Shown one piece after another: positions 59,101 through 64,000 of a stretch of DNA of 64,000 nt (the stretch's first letter is position 1; each line of letters opens with the position of its first letter). This DNA is from Panopea generosa. Its lineage: Eukaryota; Mollusca; Bivalvia; Adapedonta; Hiatellidae. Location of the stretch: the NCBI GenBank assembly GCA_029582155.1, contig CM055908.1, forward strand, positions 24,552,757 through 24,616,756. The letters run 5' to 3'. Made by a program: the position numbers and the translations under genes. A model generated the notes under the pieces. It was not told the origin of the DNA and searched no databases. It saw nothing but the letters and a program-made list of their open reading frames with translations.

Positions 59101-62100
59101 GTGAATAGAGTATGGTATACGTATGTCAAATCAGCTTTTATTTTTAAGTAGGGTTTAACGTCTTATTCAACACATGGCAAGTTATATATGTTATCTAGCT
59201 ACGTCATATCCGGTTTTATTGTTAGAAGAAAACATCAGAAGGAGCCCGAGTGGAACCATCGTAACTAGTTCAGTTTTTCACATATTTTTTTTTGGACCGA
59301 GTTGGGCTGGAACCCACGGCCGTAACGGTAGCCATCAGACGGCCACTAGGTCACGGATTGAGAGGTAAATGGCCTTCAGATGACAGCGCCTTTCACCACT
59401 CGGTCGCGGATGATCCGGTTTAGAGAAAAATAACATCAAGAACATAAACTATTACGAAAATACTTCGAGTGTTATTTATCTAAAAGTGGGATAAAAACGA
59501 TCACTCGAAGGTAGTAAAGCTTTCAGTTTTTAAAACAAATTGAGAAATGTGTAAGCCTACAATATGAAATAACAAGAAATAATTCTGACTGGTATTAGCC
59601 AACTTGAAACAAGATGTGATATTAAGAATAATTTTAAAACAGCCTTCAAATACTTTATAGAGAAATAAGTTATTTTATCTTTTTTTAGTTTGTTATTGTG
59701 GGTGTGGGTGTGGGTGGGTTGGGGGAGGGGTGGTTTTTCCGATCCATTTAGATCTAGTATATTGTAAAAATCGTAATTGTTCTTACCCATACTGATAGAA
59801 AAGCATATGCAGACGGTGATTAACAGCCCATACAACTGACAGAACGGCATCACTGCACACGATACTCCCGCTACCATACACGAAATCGATATTAGTGATA
59901 TGTTTGAAATGAGTTTTAAGTCTGCTATAATGCCTATAGGGATACGACTAATGACATTTGCCAGACTCATTGCGTTCATAATCCAGACGACGTCATCTCG
60001 CGTCACGTTTTCTACTTTAACGAACGTCATATCCGGAACATAGGTAAACGGCACCATAGTAGAAACGTTGAAAAATATTTTGAATAGTACAAACAGAAAG
60101 AATCTTCTATTTTTAAGAAGAGATATCATGAAAATACTTGAACAAAAGGTACGAAATTCTGTAATTATTTCGCAAACATATCTTTTTTCAAAGTATGTCT
60201 TTGCTTTTGTTTTGTCCGTCTGGGCTTCTTTCGAATCATTCACTGATCTTATATTTACAAGCTGTTCGTTGTCAAGTTGTGTTTCGTCCCTTGTTTCACT
60301 GTCGTTTGGGTATTGGGTATTGTTGCGTGTCTGTATGGATCTCATTACTGTGCCGCAGACTACACCGTTCATGATGATCCCGGATAGAATCAGTAATGTT
60401 CCTCGCCAGGAGTATGTCTCCAACAGACAGCTAATAAAATATATATTATAATTTAATGTTGTTTAGTACGGTGTCCCGTTGGAAGCCATCGTGGCATATT
60501 TTTTTTTACTTAAGTCAAGTCGAAACAACGAAACTACGATGATGAAAAGTCGAAACAACGAAACTACGATGGTGAAAAGTCGAAACTACGATGGTGAAAA
60601 GTCAAAACTGCGACATTGAAAAGTCGAAACCATGATGGTAGTTTCGACTTTCACCATCGTAGTTTCGTTGTTTCGACTTTTAACCATCGTAGTTTTGCGT
60701 TTTCACCATCGTAATTTCGACTTTTCACCATAATAGTTTCGATTTTCACCATCATAGTTTCGGCTTTTCACCATGTTGTTTCGACTTGTTTCACCATCGC
60801 AGTTTCAACTTTTCACCATCATATAGCTACACTTACAAAAACGTAGGGTTAATCGCTTATGAACAATAAGACATAAACTGATGTTATGCATGGAGGTTGT
60901 TCGCTGCGAAAATTACAAACTTATCATGTTGACAATCTGCTAGATGACAGATGTAATTCTTAACATTTCATTCTAAAATTTAACAAATTTATACATGAAA
61001 GCGTAACACACTTTGTTATGCTACAGTTTATTTGGGTACACATTATACATGCATAATGATACGCGTTACATCTTAGGTAATTTTCAATCAATCCTACTTT
61101 TAAAATCAGAAAGTGTAAGATAGAATTGTTGATTTGTTGAAGAGTAGATTTTATAACTGATTTTACAGCACGATGTTTTGATTTTTAATTTAATCAGTAC
61201 AATAACCCAACGGAATGTTTTGCATGTTTACATTTCAACAAAGTCAGTCAGTCAGTCAGTCATTTCATATCATGATATGTGACGTAGAATGGCAGACAAT
61301 TATCGCTGGGAATATTAATATTCATTGAAGAATCGCTGCAGGTAAGCAGACAGGCACTAGATTATAGAAAACGTCGAAACTACGATTGTGAAAAGTCGAA
61401 ACAACGATGGTGAAAAGTCGAAACTACGATGGTGAAAGCCGAAACAACGATGGGGAAAAGTCGAAACTACGATGTGAAAAGTCGAAACAACGATGGTGAA
61501 CAACGATGGTGAAAAGTCGAAACAACGATGGGGAAAAGTCGAAACTACGATGGAGAAAAGTCGAAACTACGGTGGTAAAAAATCAAAACTACGATGGTGA
61601 AAACTCGAAACAACGAAACTACGATGGTGAAAAGTCGACATCGTAGTTTCGTTTTTGAACTTTTCATCATCTTAGTTTTGTTGTTTCGACTTTACTTAAT
61701 TCAAAAAAATATGCCGCGATGGCCGCCAACGGGACACCGTAGTTGAGCCTTTGTACACTTAAACAAAATATTACAAAGTTGAAGTTGATTTATACCATCG
61801 CATCAAAACAAAAGCATTGGCCAAACTTATTGATTGCGTTAATTGTAAAATAGGTTTACTATCAATAAATACAAATCTACATGATAAAATTGTAGTTGAA
61901 AGTACAGAATATAACCAAGTAGCGACTGAACGAGGCTCAGTAATTTGGAGTTTATGAGTGGTACTAGCAAAAGGACATCTCATAGAACAAACCAAGTAGC
62001 GACTATACGAGGCTTGGTTACGTTGAGTTCATAAGTGATACTAGCTAAGGGAAATCTCATAGAACCAACCAAGTGGGCTCGGTTACTTTGAGTTCACGAG

Positions 62101-64000
62101 TGGTACAAGCAAACGGACATCTCATAAAAATAAGGTAGGCCATACTCCTGAACAAAAGTTAATATTTCTATTCATAAAAATATACCTCAAGGCAGAAACG
62201 AATGAAATTTTTTATCTGATTGTTTAATGGAGATCGGTAAGAAATCCTAAAATAACATTTTTCTTATTTTGATGAAGTGGGCGGGTCAGCGTACCTTGTG
62301 TCCATTCATCAGTTCCTCCTGTATGCAGTATTTCAATGTCAGTAGTACGCAAGAAATACTTCCATTTCTAACCTTAGCGTTCGTTCTTTGCCAATCAATA
62401 AAAATGTTTAGATGATGTATTTATTATGTAAAGGCAAATTATAAAGGGATTCTTCTCTAATCCACCTTGCAATGTCAAAACAGTATTTTACGCAAAAATA
62501 TACATACATGTATATGTAGGTAGAATCACACCTCACCGTTAACATTTTGGTTCGGTCAGTTTGTACACTTCAACATATATTATAATCTTAAGTAAGTTTT
62601 AATAAACACTACACATAATCAAGTGCGTACCGACATTGGCAGTGTACATTCTCTATTCCAGAAATAATCTTTTATATGTTGTGAACTTATTTGCAAATCT
62701 CAGACCATAGTTTTCTTTATGATCTAATAATATTTCAGTTACACCACACGGTCCCTTTATCAGTTCGCTGCATGTTATGCTGTCGAAACCTAAAATTGTA
62801 TGGAACATCTCTCTGTTTAACATTTGTTTTAATATCTAAAATAACATTATATCCGACATTTTGGAAAAGTTCCTATGATGAAGATAAATAGGTTTTGCAC
62901 CGTTCTTAAATCAATGACAAAATAGAAAAATTTCAGCTTAAAAAAACATTAAATTTTAGAATTATAAGTATGTATGATACAGAACGGTATCTTGCAAAAA
63001 TAAATTGTAAACTACATACTTTTGATATAATTTGGAATGATAATGAGCCACTAATACCTTGGTATAGCTTTGAAACATTTTACATGTTACTCTTTCAAAT
63101 TTTATTTATACACATTTGTTTCATTTCAAATACACCTATAATTTGTAAAGACATATTAATCATATCAGTTCCATTCCCCCTCCCCAGAGTGTTTTTTATA
63201 TTTTCTTTGATTTTTTTACTTCAATCTAGTACAATATTTAACTACTCATTATCACGACTAGACCTTAAAAAGAATAATTATTTATTGTTTTTAGAACTCG
63301 ATAGAGCATTACTTCCTTTTCAAACCAATAAGTTCAGATAAGAAATTCAATGCTGAATATTTTGTGACAATCGGATTGTTTTCATGTATTTATTTACCTT
63401 CAGTAATTGAAACCAGACACTCAGTTTAATATGTTATTTTTTTTTTTTTTTTTTTTTTTTTTTACAGTTTATGCATTATAATAAATGCAAATCAGTTTGA
63501 TAACACTTCTGTAATTATTAAAAGGTTGATTCTCATCAATGTTTGTTAAACTATGTGAATACATAAAGAACTTATATGTGAAATTTTGCACGTTTTCTAT
63601 AAGAAATTATAAAAATGTATATACAATTGTCATGAACTATTTATGTATCAACGTGTCTGATTTTGCACAACTAAATTGAAATAGAAGCTACAAAAAACAT
63701 TTAGAAAAGTTTGAATTTGTTCGTTAGCGATGGTAAACACTTTTCCGAATCCGCCACAGGGTTATATCTGCGATAGTGTTATCAATAGTAACATTGTTAC
63801 TTGTAATGTTATTTTAAATCAAATACTATGTTTAATCTTACTTTACCAACGGGTTGAAGGCAAATCCACCCAGTCCTGAGCCAGACACAGCAAGTCCTAT
63901 TGCTAAAGACCTCTTCTTCTCAAAATACTGGATCAAAACCAAATATGCTGTCATGACCATCATGCTCAGACCTAAACCTGAGAAGAGAATCAAGAAAACA
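55986..64000 (-). CDS. SLC16-like: SLC16/MCT-like monocarboxylate transporter, 3' part (join, 5' end outside window)
   Basis: The CDS joins 64000-63842, 60430-59787, 57939-57814 and 56137-55986, giving 359 residues and a stop. It is a plasma-membrane MFS transporter; the family mostly carries monocarboxylates with H+, but several members move other substrates. Visible MCT features are the TM4/5 pattern GLGLSMM...YFEKKRSLAIGLAVSGSG, the ETYSWRGTL motif before TM6, a hydrophilic central loop of about 80 residues (Q86-K159, rich in N, D, T and K), TM7 (FFLFVLFKIFFNV), TM8 with ANVISRIPIG, and the C-terminal GDYVIANSFG...GTPLAGWLFD motif. Codon phases agree at all three junctions. In TM8 the Arg is kept (partial residue 215), but the position of the Asp four residues earlier in classical MCT1-type proteins is Asn (211). 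This suggests an orphan MCT9/12/13/14-like branch, not a proven lactate carrier. Confidence 0.94.
56360..56672 (+). repeat. SINE-D, near full length
   Basis: The tRNA-like head TTAGCTCAGTCGGTAACGCG, then GTGAGTTCGAATCCCCGCC, is followed by a body of about 230 bp ending CTAAATATTCAATCAATAAT. It sits in the last MCT-like intron, antisense to the gene. Confidence 0.88.
57022..57161 (+). repeat. SINE-B copy, 5' truncated
   Basis: Starts at the B-box (GAGGTTGCGGGTTTGATCCC), then CATAAAACAACTCTCAG, GGAAGCGGACTCGAGAGCGG and the tail AGTATAAACTAAA. It lies in an MCT-like intron. Confidence 0.82.
57324..57651 (-). repeat. SINE-E, full length, inverted
   Basis: The minus strand reads GCGTGGTCTAGTGGTAGAGC, then GGTCGTGGGTTCAATCCCC, then a body of about 240 bp ending AAGCGACGCTAAACACCAT. 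It lies in the last MCT-like intron, in the sense direction of the gene. Tail copies are at 41.3 kb and perhaps 17.5 kb. Confidence 0.88.
57814..57939 (-). CDS. SLC16-like: MCT-like exon c (TM10-TM11)
   Basis: A 126-bp exon, acceptor GTGATGTTTTCAG, donor GTGAGT. It codes SALVLVPVALCESFGDYVIA through LFFGGISTMLGTPLAG. The pattern of polar residues and the GTPLAG end are typical of the late MCT helices. Confidence 0.95.
58194..58460. mobile_element. foldback-type element copy 2 (GTAGTTGGGGATT family)
   Basis: ACCGACCAGCTGCCAGTTGG with GGATTCAGAT (58248-58279), and its inverse ATCTGAATCCCCAACTGGCA with GCTGGTTGGTAG (58373-58406), form long arms around an AT-rich loop. The outer sequence GTAAAGTTAGTAGGTAGTT matches 13088. 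It lies in an MCT-like intron. Confidence 0.7.
59151..59415 (-). repeat. SINE-A copy 3, with an internally duplicated head
   Basis: Tail GTTTAACGTCTTATTCAACA and body as in the other SINE-A copies. The head shows two tRNA-like parts (CTAGGTCACGG and CACTCGGTCGCGGAT read on plus), so the tRNA region looks partly duplicated or rearranged. Confidence 0.7.
59692..59737. repeat. GT/G-rich simple repeat in an intron
   Basis: GGGTGTGGGTGTGGGTGGGT, then GGGGGAGGGGTGG. It lies about 50 bp past an MCT-like donor site, on the strand opposite to transcription. Confidence 0.8.
59787..60430 (-). CDS. SLC16-like: MCT-like exon b (TM6, central loop, TM7-TM10)
   Basis: A 644-bp exon with acceptor ATATTTTATTAG and donor GTAAGA, phase 2 in and 1 out. 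It codes 214 whole codons, starting CLLETYSWRGTLLILSG. The A/T-rich acceptor is weak in pyrimidines. The whole central cytosolic loop lies in this exon. Confidence 0.94.
60468..61740. mobile_element. large foldback element FBK copy 2, in an MCT-like intron
   Basis: The ends ACGGTGTCCCGTTGGAAGCC, then ATCGTGGCATATTTTTTT, and the inverted partner (...GGCCGCCAACGGGACACCGT) form terminal inverted repeats of about 45 bp. The inside repeats GAAACTACGATGGTGAAAAG forward (60515-60635), inverted (60640-60830), unique centre (about 60840-61370), forward (61375-61640), inverted (61640-61690). This is the architecture of copy 1 with diverged sequence. No clear target duplication remains (TGTTTAGT against AGTTGAGC). 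Confidence 0.85.
61741..63841. other. large MCT-like intron, mostly unique
   Basis: A weak tandem of AACCAAGTAGCGACTATACG, then AGGCT...GAGTTCATGAGTGGTACTAGC, occurs about three times at 61913-62125. A poly-T run of about 33 bases lies at 63430-63464. The 123-codon open frame at 62970-63341 is very AT-rich with no recognised motif. Confidence 0.5.
63842..64000 (-). CDS. SLC16-like: MCT-like exon a (TM4-TM5), runs off the right edge
   Basis: It codes VFLILFSGLGLSMM through SGSGLGGFAFNPLV plus two bases of Asn53. The donor is GTAAGA after AA. The earlier GTAAAG would break the frame and lose two residues that MCT spacing requires. TTGATTCTCTTCTCAG near 63980 looks like an acceptor, but the upstream residues fit TM4, so I treat the exon as continuing past 64000. 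Confidence 0.88.

Noticed and set aside
60068-60451. Plus-strand 127-codon open frame
   Set aside because: It is the reverse of the MCT-like exon b and has no support of its own.
1-64000. Old viral or endogenous retroviral sequence
   Set aside because: I saw no gag, pol or capsid-like motifs and no long terminal repeats in either strand.

Overview
This window looks like animal nuclear DNA, most likely from a bivalve or similar mollusc (organism inferred, not proven). It is AT-rich and gene-poor. It has GT-AG introns of hundreds to thousands of bases, tRNA-headed SINEs, palindromic MITE-like elements and very many minisatellites. There is no operon, ribosome-binding site, CRISPR array or phage-like gene. 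Two real genes can be reconstructed, both on the minus strand.

Gene 1 (31099-44618) is a complete seven-coding-exon gene for a METTL24-like protein of about 328 residues (Methyltransf_22 family, SAM-dependent fold). It has one N-terminal membrane segment followed by a methyltransferase domain. All six introns keep phase, and the spliced frame is open from ATG to stop. Its largest intron is filled by a 4.2-kb array of an 80-bp repeat.

Gene 2 (55986 to beyond 64000) is the 3' part of an SLC16/MCT-like monocarboxylate transporter. Four exons are visible, giving 359 C-terminal residues that run from about TM4 to the C terminus. The 5' exons lie beyond the right edge.

Layout. 1-477: a 12-codon repeat entering from the left edge. 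478-15240: no recognisable gene, with SINEs, MITEs, a 55-bp array and a cluster of TTAGTGTAACA motifs. 15243-21270: two large arrays back to back, with 49-bp and 69-bp units. 21300-31000: degraded interspersed repeats, palindromic MITEs and an ATTC microsatellite. 31099-44618: the METTL24-like gene. 44800-49390: three arrays (25, 69 and 64 bp) upstream of that gene. 49391-50494: a foldback element with an 8-bp target duplication. 54575-55737: a 52/65-bp array just downstream of the transporter. 55986-64000: the transporter, whose introns carry SINEs, a foldback MITE and a second large foldback element (60468-61740).

Nine minisatellite arrays cover roughly a quarter of the window. Most long open frames are by-products of these arrays, not genes. 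The least ordinary feature is the pair of diverged large foldback elements. Both have the same layout: terminal inverted repeat, forward short repeats, inverted short repeats, unique centre, forward, inverted, terminal inverted repeat.
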